A stretch of DNA of 49,926 nt from Acidobacteriota bacterium (GTDB lineage: Bacteria > Chlamydiota > Chlamydiia > Chlamydiales > Rhabdochlamydiaceae), in assembly GCA_903970255.1 (NCBI GenBank), contig CAJCHM010000016.1:1-49926 (forward strand). The letters run 5' to 3'. A program made the position numbers and the translations under genes. Within the stretch, counting starts at the first letter, position 1; every line of letters begins with the position of its first letter. Below are positions 9,173 through 17,693 of the stretch, piece by piece. Under the pieces are notes generated by a model, which saw only the letters and a list, made by a program, of their open reading frames with translations, was not told where the DNA came from and searched no databases.

Positions 9173-10205
9173 AATAATCAAACGATTGCAGGTTCGTGAG
9201 AGAAAATATCAATTTATATATCTCTGTTTTATAGTTTGGATTAAATTCAAGATTATTCCCCGATAGATCAATTGATATTAATTCTTTTAATTTAATCAAT
9301 ATAACTGGAACAGTGGGGATGCAATTATTTTTAAGATTTAAAACCTTCAAGTTGGAAAGTGTTGTAAGATACTGTGGTATATCACTAAGTTCATTACTAT
9401 CGAGGAAAAGCTCTCTGAGATTTCCAAGTCCTTCAAAAGATTTTGGAACTTCCTTAAGATAATTGTCTCCAAGTTTTAGGATGCGCAAATTAGCAAGATT
9501 TGCGATCTCATCTGGCAGATCTTCAAGGACGTTTTTTGTAAGGATAAGTTCCTCTAGTAGATTAAGATTCTTAATAGATGGAGAGATCTTTTCCAATTTG
9601 TTGTCTTCAAGAGAGAGTATTTTCAGCTTTGTCAAATTATAGACCTCTTCAGGGATCTTTGTAATTTTATTTAAGCTAGCATCAAGAGTACAAAGGAATG
9701 GCAGATACTTGATTTCAGAAGGTATATCGGTTAACCCTAAGCCACACAGATTTAACGACTGTATTTTTTCCAATTGATAGGAATTTTCTTTGATCCATTC
9801 ATAAATATCGGTGATATTATCCTTTGGGATACCCGAACGTATCTCCTTTAGGAATTTTTCTCTAACTCGAGACCAGAACGATAAAAAATTCTCCCTTTTG
9901 TCGTCCCGGAGGAGTTTCTTTTTTTTGCATTGAGGAGCTTCAATATCCGAGGATGCTGGTTTTTGAGTGTTTCCATTAAAAACATCTAGAACCCTTTTAT
10001 TATTTTGATTCAATTCCGGGATGCTGTTTGAAATAAAATTTTCCGAGTTTATTTGTTCTTTTATTCCTTGTTCTATTAAATTATTTTTATTAAACAGGCT
10101 AATTAATACAATTTTGGGAAGGGTTGGTTTGAAATTATTATATTCATCAGATTCTTCAAAACTGAATTGAGAGGAACTAGAATTAAAACTGTTTTCAACT
10201 GACAT
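9171..10205 (-). CDS. Leucine-rich-repeat protein, possible host-directed effector
   Basis: Residues 148-322 hold about seven or eight leucine-rich repeats of the LxxLPxEIxxLxxLxxLxLxxN type, for example LPDEIANLANLRILKLGDN. The first 90 residues are Ser/Asn-rich and look disordered. A basic patch, KKKK at 94-97, could be a nuclear-localisation-like signal, and the stretch FWSRVREKF to YEWIKEN (110-140) is helical. There is no signal peptide or membrane segment. Intracellular pathogens often deliver such LRR proteins into host cells by type III secretion; that role is inference. The gene is far richer in A and T than its neighbours. Its ATG at 10205 follows an AAGGT ribosome-binding site. The exact ligand is unknown. 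Confidence 0.8.
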   Translation of the reverse strand: MSVENSFNSSSSQFSFEESDEYNNFKPTLPKIVLISLFNKNNLIEQGIKEQINSENFISNSIPELNQNNKRVLDVFNGNTQKPASSDIEAPQCKKKKLLRDDKRENFLSFWSRVREKFLKEIRSGIPKDNITDIYEWIKENSYQLEKIQSLNLCGLGLTDIPSEIKYLPFLCTLDASLNKITKIPEEVYNLTKLKILSLEDNKLEKISPSIKNLNLLEELILTKNVLEDLPDEIANLANLRILKLGDNYLKEVPKSFEGLGNLRELFLDSNELSDIPQYLTTLSNLKVLNLKNNCIPTVPVILIKLKELISIDLSGNNLEFNPNYKTEIYKLIFSLTNLQSFDY

Positions 10206-10513
10206 AATTTACCTTTTTTATTTTTATAACCTATATATAAAATTATACACTTTTAATCTATTTTATTCAATTATTATTATTTTTTATTAATATATTAAAA
10301 TTAACTTTAAGTATAGAATTTGTGACATTATCAAAATGAGCATGTTGGGAGTATAAAAATAATTTATATCAGTGTGATATTTATGTTTTACAAATACTCG
10401 TAAACTTTAAATATTGAAATCAATCCATTGCTTTTGCATAATTAGTAAAAGATGTTATATAGTAAATCTGATTTTTTCGTGACAATAAACCAAAAATTAT
10501 ATTAGAGGTAAAA
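10206..10513. promoter_or_regulatory. AT-rich divergent intergenic region
   Basis: These 308 bp separate the divergent LRR and F-box-like genes and hold no convincing gene. Base composition is extremely AT-rich, with long A and T runs, unlike the flanking operons. A promoter candidate for the plus-strand gene is TTGCAT (10434-10439), an 18-bp spacer and TATAGT (10458-10463). For the minus-strand gene too many AT-rich hexamers match to choose one. Such AT-rich regions are typical targets of nucleoid proteins in transferred DNA. Confidence 0.55.
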
Positions 10514-11362
10514 ATGAATGCTAATATTACAAGTTTAAATTTCATCTGTTTTCAAAAAATCGCTTCCTATTTAGAGGATCGAGATGTACAAGTTCTTGAA
10601 GGATTATCAGAAAAGTTAAACAATTTTATAAAAAATGAACTAAAATTGAGAGATGAAGAATTGGAGCGAATTCTGACCTCTTCTTTTAAACCTTTCCGAA
10701 TGTTTAATATTGAAGTACTAAAGGAAGCTGATGTGTACCTTGTTGCAGAGCAACATGGCAAAGGCCAATTCGAGCAAGCCGATCTTATGAAACATTTGGC
10801 TGCAAGAGGTCCTCTTTGGGTTCTACTTGAAGGGATGCTTCCTTCAGAATTGTGTGATAATGCCCAGAAAGATCGTTTCATGGAAATGTTTGGGCTCAAT
10901 CCTACATTAAAAGATAACATTAATGTTACGGGTTGGGATACTACTGATAACGTAGAAACGCTTAAACGTATAGAGGCAATTGATAACGAGTGCTCTGAAA
11001 TGAGCTTGGCATTCTCTAAGATGTCAATGAATACAGAAATGAGTATATTAGACATTATAAAAAAAATGAACGAAATTAAAAACTTTGCTAACAAAGAAAA
11101 ATCGAATATTTATGCTGAAAACTTTCTAGAGCGCACAAAAGGGATGGGCCTTGCTATATCAGAAATAATGCTGAAGGCTAAGTCTTCCCTTACTCATTGT
11201 GATAAAAAAGTCAGGTTGCTTGTTCTTGCAGGACTTGCGCACCTAGATCATACAAGAGGCACGGATAAGACAAACAGTCATTTAGAGATCCTATACAACG
11301 AACTCGACAAGGATCACAAGGCTGTTATTTTAATTCCTGATGCTTTATCACAGAATAAGTGA
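10514..11362 (+). CDS. Unknown protein with F-box-like N-terminus and TraB/EreA/ChaN-like motifs
   Basis: I do not recognise a named family for all 282 residues. Residues 8-45 (LNFICFQKIASYLEDRDVQ and onward to a Leu-rich helix) have the spacing of a weak F-box. From residue 72 the sequence reads ADVYLVAEQHG, then LWVLLEGM (101-108), and near the C-terminus RLLVLAGLAHLDH (234-246). A GExHG-like motif, a following Glu and a late GxxH on a hydrophobic strand recall the TIKI/TraB, EreA and ChaN-like enzyme fold. There is no signal peptide. The gene is AT-rich and follows an AGAGGT ribosome-binding site. Its last 49 bp overlap the end of oppF on the other strand. A secreted effector is plausible but unproven. 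Confidence 0.5.
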   Translation: MNANITSLNFICFQKIASYLEDRDVQVLEGLSEKLNNFIKNELKLRDEELERILTSSFKPFRMFNIEVLKEADVYLVAEQHGKGQFEQADLMKHLAARGPLWVLLEGMLPSELCDNAQKDRFMEMFGLNPTLKDNINVTGWDTTDNVETLKRIEAIDNECSEMSLAFSKMSMNTEMSILDIIKKMNEIKNFANKEKSNIYAENFLERTKGMGLAISEIMLKAKSSLTHCDKKVRLLVLAGLAHLDHTRGTDKTNSHLEILYNELDKDHKAVILIPDALSQNK

Positions 11363-12300
11363 CAAGCCACACGATGCCCTGGCGAGATCTCCTTGTCGTC
11401 CGGCGGGGTTTCATGGCATTTAGGGAGGGCGCGGGGACATCTGCCCGCAAAGGGGCACCCTTTGGGAGGGCTCATAGCGCTGGGAATTTCCCCGGCTAAG
11501 AGGAGAGGGGTCCTCTTTCTCTCAAGGACCGGATCGGGAATCGGAATCGCAGAGAGAAGGGCTTGGGTGTAGGGGTGCAGCGGATTATCGTAGAGCTCTT
11601 CTGCATTAGCGATTTCGACGATATTTCCTAGGTACATCACGGCAACCCGATCTGAGATGTATTTGACCATGGCAAGATCGTGGGCAATGAAAAGATAGGT
11701 GAGGTTAAGCTGTTTTTGTAGATTTTTGAGGAGATTGACAATCTGAGCCTGCACGGAGACATCCAGAGCTGAGATGGGTTCGTCGCAAACGATGAATTCA
11801 GGCTTGAGAGCAAGGGCTCTTGCAATCCCAATCCTTTGCCTCTGCCCTCCAGAAAATTCATGGGGAAACCTACTCAGGGTTGATTTGCTAAGACCTACCA
11901 TATCCAAAAGTTGGTTGAGATAATTTTCAATCCCGCTGTTGGGTATCATTCGGTGGACATGCAGAGGTTCTGCAATGATGTCACCTGCTGTCATGCGTGG
12001 GTTAAGTGAAGAATAAGGATCTTGAAAGATGATCTGAGATCTTCGTCGAAAATTAAAAATCTCTTTGGCATTTAACGACAGCAGATTCCTCTTTTCGTAG
12101 AGCACCTCTCCTGAGGTGGCCTCCTCAAGACGCAGCAGACATCTGCCCGTTGTAGATTTGCCGCAGCCAGATTCTCCTACAAGACCAAGCGTCTCCCCGC
12201 GCTTGATGGAGAAGCTGATCTTATTAATTGCCTGCAGTGTTTTTTTTCCAATGCGGAATTCCTTATGCAGGTGGTTCACTTCAATCAGGGATTCATCCAT
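11314..12300 (-). CDS. oppF: Oligopeptide ABC transporter ATP-binding protein OppF
   Basis: OppF is one of the two ATPases that power oligopeptide import at the inner membrane. It shows Walker A GESGCGKS (42-49), Q-loop [14 protein letters not shown], the signature FSGGQRQR (149-156) and Walker B IVCDEP (170-175). The oligopeptide-transporter C-terminal motif with cysteines follows ([15 protein letters not shown]). After the usual ending VACH, 14 extra residues ([14 protein letters not shown]) are encoded antisense to the end of the neighbouring AT-rich gene; they look like a replaced tail. It overlaps oppD by 8 bp and is the last gene of the opp operon. Confidence 0.94.
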   Translation of the reverse strand: MDESLIEVNHLHKEFRIGKKTLQAINKISFSIKRGETLGLVGESGCGKSTTGRCLLRLEEATSGEVLYEKRNLLSLNAKEIFNFRRRSQIIFQDPYSSLNPRMTAGDIIAEPLHVHRMIPNSGIENYLNQLLDMVGLSKSTLSRFPHEFSGGQRQRIGIARALALKPEFIVCDEPISALDVSVQAQIVNLLKNLQKQLNLTYLFIAHDLAMVKYISDRVAVMYLGNIVEIANAEELYDNPLHPYTQALLSAIPIPDPVLERKRTPLLLAGEIPSAMSPPKGCPFAGRCPRALPKCHETPPDDKEISPGHRVACHLFCDKASGIKITAL

Positions 12301-13285
12301 TTTTTAAAACCCTCGAGTCGTATTTAAAACAGCTACTCAAATGTCCCGAGCTTACCTCAAGCAATGGGGGAGGGTTGATAGCACAGATCCGCATTGCATC
12401 AGGACATCTGGCGCAAAATCCACATCCTTGGAGGGGATGGCTCAAATTGGGAGGGGTCCCTTCAATGGAAATAAGAGGTTTGCTTTTAGGTTGATTGAGC
12501 CTGGCTGTGGCTTTGAGAAGGCGCTGTGTGTAAGGATGTTTGGGATCTGCAAAGATCGCATCAACAGTTGCCGACTCGACAATTTTCCCTGCATACATGA
12601 CAATCACTTTATCGCACATTTTAGCAACCACACTCATGTCATGAGTGATCAAAAGAATAGAGGTATTTGTACTTTTCTGAATCTGTTTGAGCAAATCCAA
12701 GATCTGCGCCTGGATTGTCACATCCAGAGCTGTTGTGGGTTCATCTGCAACCAAGACCTTCGGTTGGCAGGCAAGAGCAAGTGCAATCATTACCCTTTGG
12801 CGCATCCCTCCGCTTAATGTGTGGGGATAGGAATCAACCCTCTCTTCTGGGTGGGAGATGCCCACTTTTTCCAGGGTCTCCAAGGCAGCCTGTCTAGCTT
12901 CTTTCCTTGATGCATGGGGGAAGTGGCGTAAATAACCTTCCATGATTTGAGATCCGACTTTCATCGTGGGATTAAGGCAGGTCATCGGATCCTGGAAGAT
13001 CATTCCAATCTCTTTTCCGCGAATGGAACCCATTTTTTTCTCTGAGAGGGCAAGGAGATTTACCCCCTGGTAAAGGATCTCCCCAGAGGTTTCTGTTGAA
13101 TATCTAGGATTGAGCTGCAGAAGTGCTTTGGCAGTTGCACTCTTGCCGCATCCAGACTCTCCTACAATCCCCACCGTCTCTCCTTGATGGAGGCAGAGAC
13201 TAATTCCGCGCACAGCATGGAGTTGTCCTCCCGAGGAGAGAAACTTGACGTTTAGGTTGTTTACCTCAAGTATTTTACCACTCAT
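12293..13285 (-). CDS. oppD: Oligopeptide ABC transporter ATP-binding protein OppD
   Basis: OppD pairs with OppF as the nucleotide-binding half of the peptide importer. Visible motifs are Walker A GESGCGKS (42-49), Q-loop [12 protein letters not shown] (about 95-106), signature LSGGMRQR (157-164), Walker B VLVADEP (177-183) and the C-terminal Cys-rich oligopeptide motif ([17 protein letters not shown]). At 330 residues it is of normal length. The ATG at 13285 overlaps the end of oppC by 4 bp, and its own end overlaps oppF by 8 bp, so the genes are co-translated. Whether it favours di- or oligopeptides cannot be told from this subunit. Confidence 0.95.
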   Translation of the reverse strand: MSGKILEVNNLNVKFLSSGGQLHAVRGISLCLHQGETVGIVGESGCGKSATAKALLQLNPRYSTETSGEILYQGVNLLALSEKKMGSIRGKEIGMIFQDPMTCLNPTMKVGSQIMEGYLRHFPHASRKEARQAALETLEKVGISHPEERVDSYPHTLSGGMRQRVMIALALACQPKVLVADEPTTALDVTIQAQILDLLKQIQKSTNTSILLITHDMSVVAKMCDKVIVMYAGKIVESATVDAIFADPKHPYTQRLLKATARLNQPKSKPLISIEGTPPNLSHPLQGCGFCARCPDAMRICAINPPPLLEVSSGHLSSCFKYDSRVLKNG

Positions 13286-14208
13286 TTTTTCAACCTTGGG
13301 TCGAGGGCGTCGCGCAGTCCATCTCCGAGGAGGTTGAAGCTGAGCATTGTAAGACTGATGAGGGTAGCGGGAAAGAAGAGGCGCCAGGGAAAGTAGCGCA
13401 ATGCGGGGAGGCCATCATTTGCCATTGTCCCAAGACTTGCAATCGGTGCTTGGACTCCTAAGCCTAAAAAGCTCAAGAAAGCCTCTGCAAAGATAGCAGA
13501 GGGGATGGTGAGGGTCAAGGTCACAATGATCGGTCCCATTGCATTGGGGATCAGATGACGCAAGAGCACTCTGCGGCGGGATGCGCCGATGGCAAAGGCA
13601 GCTCTAACATAATCTTGCTCTTTGATCTGTAAAATCTGTGCGCGCACGATTCTTGCCATGTTGATCCAACCAGTGATGCTCAAGGCGATAATGATTGTGA
13701 GGATGCCCGAGCCGATGATCACCATCAGCAAAATGACAACAAGCAAATAGGGGATAGCATAGAGGATGTCGGCAAAACGCATCATCCACTCTTCGGTTTT
13801 ACCCCCAAGGAGCGCAGCAATGGCGCCAAAGAGTACGCCGATGACCAGATCAATAGCTGAAGCAGTGAGTCCGACAAAGAGGGAAATACGGGTTCCCCAC
13901 CAACACCTTGTAAAAAGATCACGGCCAAGCTCATCTGTCCCAAACCAAAATGTAGAGCTGGGAGGCCCATTTTTAAGAGCTAGTTGGGTTTCATAGTAAG
14001 TATAAGAGGAGATCATAGGGCCAACGATTGCCATGATCATCAAAAATATTAGCGTCAAGAGCCCAAACATCGCCATTTTATTTTGTTTGAGCCTAACCCA
14101 AGCATCCTGCCAAAAAGTTGCTGCATGCCCGTAGGATGTTTTTTCCTCAAGCTGATCTTTTTCAGCCTGACTCAAAGGAGAGAACAAATTATCTTCCATC
14201 CATGCCAT
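13282..14208 (-). CDS. oppC: Oligopeptide ABC transporter permease OppC
   Basis: This inner-membrane permease of 308 residues forms the translocation channel with OppB. A cytoplasmic N-terminus of about 40 residues (FWQDAWVRLKQNKMAMFGLL is the usual OppC_N start) leads into about six membrane segments. FGTDELGRDLFTRCWWGTRISL is characteristic of OppC/DppC. The EAA loop that contacts the ATPases is EQDYVRAAFAIGASRRRVL, and the protein ends with [14 protein letters not shown], typical of the family. It overlaps oppB by 20 bp and oppD by 4 bp. OppC and DppC cannot be told apart with certainty; the neighbours favour Opp. Confidence 0.93.
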   Translation of the reverse strand: MAWMEDNLFSPLSQAEKDQLEEKTSYGHAATFWQDAWVRLKQNKMAMFGLLTLIFLMIMAIVGPMISSYTYYETQLALKNGPPSSTFWFGTDELGRDLFTRCWWGTRISLFVGLTASAIDLVIGVLFGAIAALLGGKTEEWMMRFADILYAIPYLLVVILLMVIIGSGILTIIIALSITGWINMARIVRAQILQIKEQDYVRAAFAIGASRRRVLLRHLIPNAMGPIIVTLTLTIPSAIFAEAFLSFLGLGVQAPIASLGTMANDGLPALRYFPWRLFFPATLISLTMLSFNLLGDGLRDALDPRLKK

Positions 14209-15127
14209 TTTTTCGTTGAATCCTGGGATCGATAAAACAGTATAATAGATCTACGAGAAGAACACATAGCATCAAAATCGCGCTGTAAAAAATCGTTACT
14301 CCCATGATAACGGTGTAGTCGCGGTTGGTGATGCTCGTTACAAACCATTGACCAAGTCCTGGGATGCCAAAAATTTTTTCAATGGCAAAGCTCCCTGTCA
14401 TCACTGCAGCAGAAAGGGGCCCTAAGTAGGTGACAACCGGTAGAAGAGCGTTCCGGGTCACATGGCGCAATACAATCTGAACTGCGTTTAGCCCTTTGGA
14501 CTTGGCCGTCTGGATGTAGTCTTGCTGCATCACCTCGATCATGTTTGCCCTTGTCAGCCTTGCGATAAATGCCATGGGAAGAGCTGCCAAAGAAATTGCC
14601 GGCATGATCGTCTGAGCAAAACTGCCCCATCTGGCAACTGGAAGAAGATCGAGCTTCATCGCTAGAACATACTGCAAGAAGCTTGCCAAGATAAAGCTGG
14701 GCACCGAGATTCCAATGACGGCAATCACCATGGTGAGGTGATCTTGCCAACGCAGATGATTCAAGGACGCGATCGATCCCAGAGTAACCCCGCCAAAGAC
14801 AGCGAGAATGAGGGCCTCAATCCCAAGGTAAAAAGAGACGGGGAACCCATCAGAAATGATCTGGTTCACTGTGCGCCCCTCATATTTGAAGGAAGGGCCC
14901 AGTTCAAAGTAGACCAGACCCTCTAAATACTTGCCAAATTGAATGTAGAGCGGCTGATCAAGCCCATAGTGTTTATGGAGTGCTGCAAGAATCTCCTCAG
15001 GGATTGCTTTGTCTTGAACAAACGGATCGCCCGGGATTGCATGCATTAAAAAGAAGGTCATCGTCGCAACAAGGAAAAGGGAAAGAAGAAGAATCCCCGC
15101 TTTTTTACTTAAGTGCTCTATCATCAC
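14189..15127 (-). CDS. oppB: Oligopeptide ABC transporter permease OppB
   Basis: OppB is the second channel subunit, with 312 residues and about six membrane segments. The start (KKAGILLLSLFLVATMTFFL followed by HAIPGDPF) is the standard N-terminal segment of OppB/DppB. The EAA loop MQQDYIQTAKSKGLNAVQIV precedes LRHVTRNALLP. The region FAIEKIFGIPGLGQW is also conserved. The gene begins inside the last codons of oppA (23-bp overlap), so translation is probably coupled to the binding protein. No unusual residue was seen. Confidence 0.93.
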   Translation of the reverse strand: MMIEHLSKKAGILLLSLFLVATMTFFLMHAIPGDPFVQDKAIPEEILAALHKHYGLDQPLYIQFGKYLEGLVYFELGPSFKYEGRTVNQIISDGFPVSFYLGIEALILAVFGGVTLGSIASLNHLRWQDHLTMVIAVIGISVPSFILASFLQYVLAMKLDLLPVARWGSFAQTIMPAISLAALPMAFIARLTRANMIEVMQQDYIQTAKSKGLNAVQIVLRHVTRNALLPVVTYLGPLSAAVMTGSFAIEKIFGIPGLGQWFVTSITNRDYTVIMGVTIFYSAILMLCVLLVDLLYCFIDPRIQRKNGMDGR

Positions 15128-16709
15128 ACTCCAGATAAGCCCATTTGAGATCGAGGTTAGACAATTCTGAAATGTGAACCCCTTTCACGTAAGGTCTTTG
15201 AAGATAGGTCTGTGTATAAAAATAGATCGGTGCGATCGGCATCTCATCCATCAAGATTTTTTCTGCTCCTTTAAGAACTACTATCCGTTCGGCGGGGTCA
15301 GCAGTATTTTGGGCAATTTCTAAAAGGTTAGAGAATTTGGGGTTATCCCATTGGGGATAATTGTTTTCGCTGGATAAAAACCGATAAAAATCCAAGAAAA
15401 TGATCGGATCGTTGAATTGGGCATGAAGCCCAAGCCTTGCCACTTGAAATTGATGCGTGCGCAATTCATCTAAGTAGACTTTCCATTCTTTATTTGCCAG
15501 TTTGACCGAGATCCCAAAAGCGGCATTCCACTGCTCTTGGATTGCCTGAGCGATTTTATGATGGCCTACGGCTGTATTATAGCTCAAGGTAATCGGTGGC
15601 ATTTGCTGTGCTGTAATTCCCAGCTCTTTTAAACCCAATGCAAAGTGTTTCTTAGCCTCTGCGATATCGCAATCTTTAAAATAGGGATGAGGCTCTTTCC
15701 AAATGGTTGGCGGAATCAGTCCCATCGCAGGGGTTTGCCCAGATTGCGTGATGTTGGAGACGATTGCCATCCGATTGATTGCCAAAGAGAGTGCTTTGCG
15801 CATATGGGTATTTTGAAAGGGGAATTGCTTGCAGTTAAAAACATAATAGTAAGTACCCGACATTGCGGAAGTATGCAGGTCGGCCTTTTTCTTAAGGGAG
15901 GGGAGAGCTTCGGTCGGAAGGCTGGAAAGAGGAGCTCCTGCCCAGTCGAGCTCCCCGTTTTCATACATCAAAAGTTCGGTAACTTCATCCTCTACAATCG
16001 CAAAGCTGACCCGCTCAAGTTTCACATTCTCACGATCCCAGTAGAAGGGGTTTTTCTCTAAAATAATCCGATCCGATCTTTTCCATTCTTTCATGACAAA
16101 CACCCCATTTCCGACATAATGACTTCGTGTCCAATCGGGATAAGCTGCAGTGATATGATTTGGGGTTGGAAAGAAGGCATGGGTCGCCAGGGCAGATAAC
16201 AAATAGGGAACGGGATGCTCGAGGTCTAACTGTAGGGTTTTCTCATCTAATGCTTTGATCCCAACTTCATCCAGGGAGCACCGTTTTGATTTTGCAGCTC
16301 TTGCATTGACAATGAAATAGAGCTCATTTGCAGACTCACAGAGAAAGGAGGGATCGAGCTGCGTCTTCCATGTCTTTTCAAAATCATAAGCAGTGACGGG
16401 CATCCCATCCGACCATTTTGCATCGCGAAGCAAGAATGTATACCTTTTTTTATCCTCAGAGATTTCCATTTTTTCTGCCATTGCCAAAACGATCTCTCCA
16501 TCAGGGTTGCAACGGGTCAGCCCTTCAAAACATTGATTAATCAGGGCAAATGAGACTGTATCATTGGCTTTGCGCGGGTCGATTGTGGGGGGTTCTGAAT
16601 GAAGATTTAAGCGGAGTTCTTGAGAGGTGGGGCGGAGGGCGTTTTCTTTTTTACCGCATCCCGATAAGAGGAGAGAAAAAGCAACCGCAGGGGCGATCCA
16701 TCGATTCAT
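15105..16709 (-). CDS. oppA: Oligopeptide-binding lipoprotein OppA
   Basis: OppA is the extracytoplasmic solute-binding protein (SBP_bac_5 family) that delivers peptides to OppBC. The ATG at 16709 gives 534 residues. It begins with a lipoprotein signal MNRWIAPAVAFSLLLSGC, where the lipid-attached cysteine is C18, and it is preceded by an AAGGA ribosome-binding site. The longer frame from 16775 would put 22 residues before the signal and is rejected. Family motifs include LRLNLHSEPPTIDPRKAND, YTFLLRDAKWSDGMPVTAYDF and HMRKALSLAINR. It is the first gene of the oppABCDF operon. Peptide import would suit an amino-acid-scavenging intracellular life. Confidence 0.93.
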   Translation of the reverse strand: MNRWIAPAVAFSLLLSGCGKKENALRPTSQELRLNLHSEPPTIDPRKANDTVSFALINQCFEGLTRCNPDGEIVLAMAEKMEISEDKKRYTFLLRDAKWSDGMPVTAYDFEKTWKTQLDPSFLCESANELYFIVNARAAKSKRCSLDEVGIKALDEKTLQLDLEHPVPYLLSALATHAFFPTPNHITAAYPDWTRSHYVGNGVFVMKEWKRSDRIILEKNPFYWDRENVKLERVSFAIVEDEVTELLMYENGELDWAGAPLSSLPTEALPSLKKKADLHTSAMSGTYYYVFNCKQFPFQNTHMRKALSLAINRMAIVSNITQSGQTPAMGLIPPTIWKEPHPYFKDCDIAEAKKHFALGLKELGITAQQMPPITLSYNTAVGHHKIAQAIQEQWNAAFGISVKLANKEWKVYLDELRTHQFQVARLGLHAQFNDPIIFLDFYRFLSSENNYPQWDNPKFSNLLEIAQNTADPAERIVVLKGAEKILMDEMPIAPIYFYTQTYLQRPYVKGVHISELSNLDLKWAYLECDDRALK

Positions 16710-16745
16710 GCAAATCCTTTTGTTAGCGCCAAACAATTGGATTGC

Positions 16746-16775
16746 ACTATAAGGATTTTCTAGGGTTTTAGTCAA
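16746..16775 (-). promoter_or_regulatory. Promoter of the opp operon
   Basis: Read on the minus strand, TTGACT (16770-16775) and TATAGT (16746-16751) are separated by 18 bp; each matches five of six sigma-70 consensus bases. The -10 element lies 36 bp before the oppA ATG. This is the clearest promoter match on this part of the window, and it supports the short oppA start. Confidence 0.65.
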
Positions 16776-16776
16776 A

Positions 16777-16794
16777 CGGCCAAGTTTATGGCCG
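16777..16794. promoter_or_regulatory. Inverted repeat just upstream of the opp -35 box
   Basis: CGGCCA and TGGCCG form a perfect 6-bp dyad with a 6-base spacer. It starts one base beyond the -35 hexamer of the opp promoter, in the oppA/prolyl-hydroxylase divergent region. The position suits an activator or repressor site. No regulator can be named. Confidence 0.35.
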
Positions 16795-16936
16795 ATCGGT
16801 GTATATACCGGTTCTACTTCAAACGCACCTGTATAAACACTTTTTTAGTCACAGTCCCGAATAGACGCGAATGGAGTTAAAACTTTTCTTGCATCGAATG
16901 TTTCCATGAATAAAATCCAGTTAGAGGGAGAATAAG

Positions 16937-17626
16937 ATGTTCAAATGCCTAGTTGTCGTTTTAAGTTTCTTTGGAATTGCCGCGCATCTAGAGGCACAGC
17001 AAGAGATTTTGGATATTGAGATTCTGAGTTGGAACCCGCGGATCGTCCTTTTGCATAACTTTCTTAGCGAAGAAGAATGTCATCATCTTATTTCGAAAGC
17101 AAAGCCTTTTCTTGTGCGCTCTGCGATCATCGATGACAAATCGGGAAGAAGTGTTCCACATGAAGGGCGGACAAGTAGCGGCATGTTTTTAGAGCGCAGG
17201 GGCGGTGATCCGATTATTCAACGGATCGAGGAAAGGATTTCCTATTTGACGATCATGCCGGTTAAAAATGGGGAAACTATTCAAGTTGTCCAGTATGAAC
17301 CAGGACAAGCATTCACGCCTCATCACGACTATTTTGATTCTGCGACCGTCGGAGGGCAAATTGCGCTTAAAAATGGTGGGCAGAGGATGGCTACGCTTAT
17401 CATGTACCTGAACTCCACAGAAAAAGGGGGGGAAACAGTTTTTCCTGCAGCGGGTTTGAAAGTTTTCCCCAAAAAAGGAAACGCTATCCTCTTTTACAAC
17501 TGTCAGCCTGATGGGAAAGAAGACCCTCTTACCCTGCATGAAGGAGCGCCTGTTGTCAAAGGAAGTAAATGGATCGCGACAAAATGGATCCATTTTGAAG
17601 AATTTAGGGAAGGATACAACAGATGA
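16937..17626 (+). CDS. Secreted prolyl 4-hydroxylase-like 2OG-Fe(II) oxygenase
   Basis: The family uses iron, oxygen and 2-oxoglutarate to hydroxylate, usually, proline in proteins. A Sec-type signal of about 20 residues (MFKCLVVVLSFFGIAAHLEA) predicts export. The double-stranded beta-helix core carries the iron ligands H129 and D131 (FTPHHDYFD) and H201, with K211 as the likely 2-oxoglutarate anchor (KGSKWIATKWIH). NFLSEEECHHLI is the family's N-terminal motif. All key residues are present, so activity is expected. At 229 residues it is close to bacterial and viral P4H size. The target is unknown; a cell-envelope or host protein is possible. It stands alone, divergent from the opp operon. 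Confidence 0.88.
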   Translation: MFKCLVVVLSFFGIAAHLEAQQEILDIEILSWNPRIVLLHNFLSEEECHHLISKAKPFLVRSAIIDDKSGRSVPHEGRTSSGMFLERRGGDPIIQRIEERISYLTIMPVKNGETIQVVQYEPGQAFTPHHDYFDSATVGGQIALKNGGQRMATLIMYLNSTEKGGETVFPAAGLKVFPKKGNAILFYNCQPDGKEDPLTLHEGAPVVKGSKWIATKWIHFEEFREGYNR

Positions 17627-17693
17627 GATGGATATGTAAAAAATTTATTTAACCTCTTGCCATTTATTGGGATGATCTTTAAACTTGCCCAAC

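Noticed and set aside
8881-9174. Plus-strand open frame running from the permease gene through the large palindrome
   Set aside because: It overlaps the conserved universal-stress domain in another frame and then reads through inverted arms, so it is a product of the palindrome.
12341-12817. 158-residue plus-strand open frame opposite oppD
   Set aside because: It is a shadow of oppD, whose ABC motifs are complete on the other strand.
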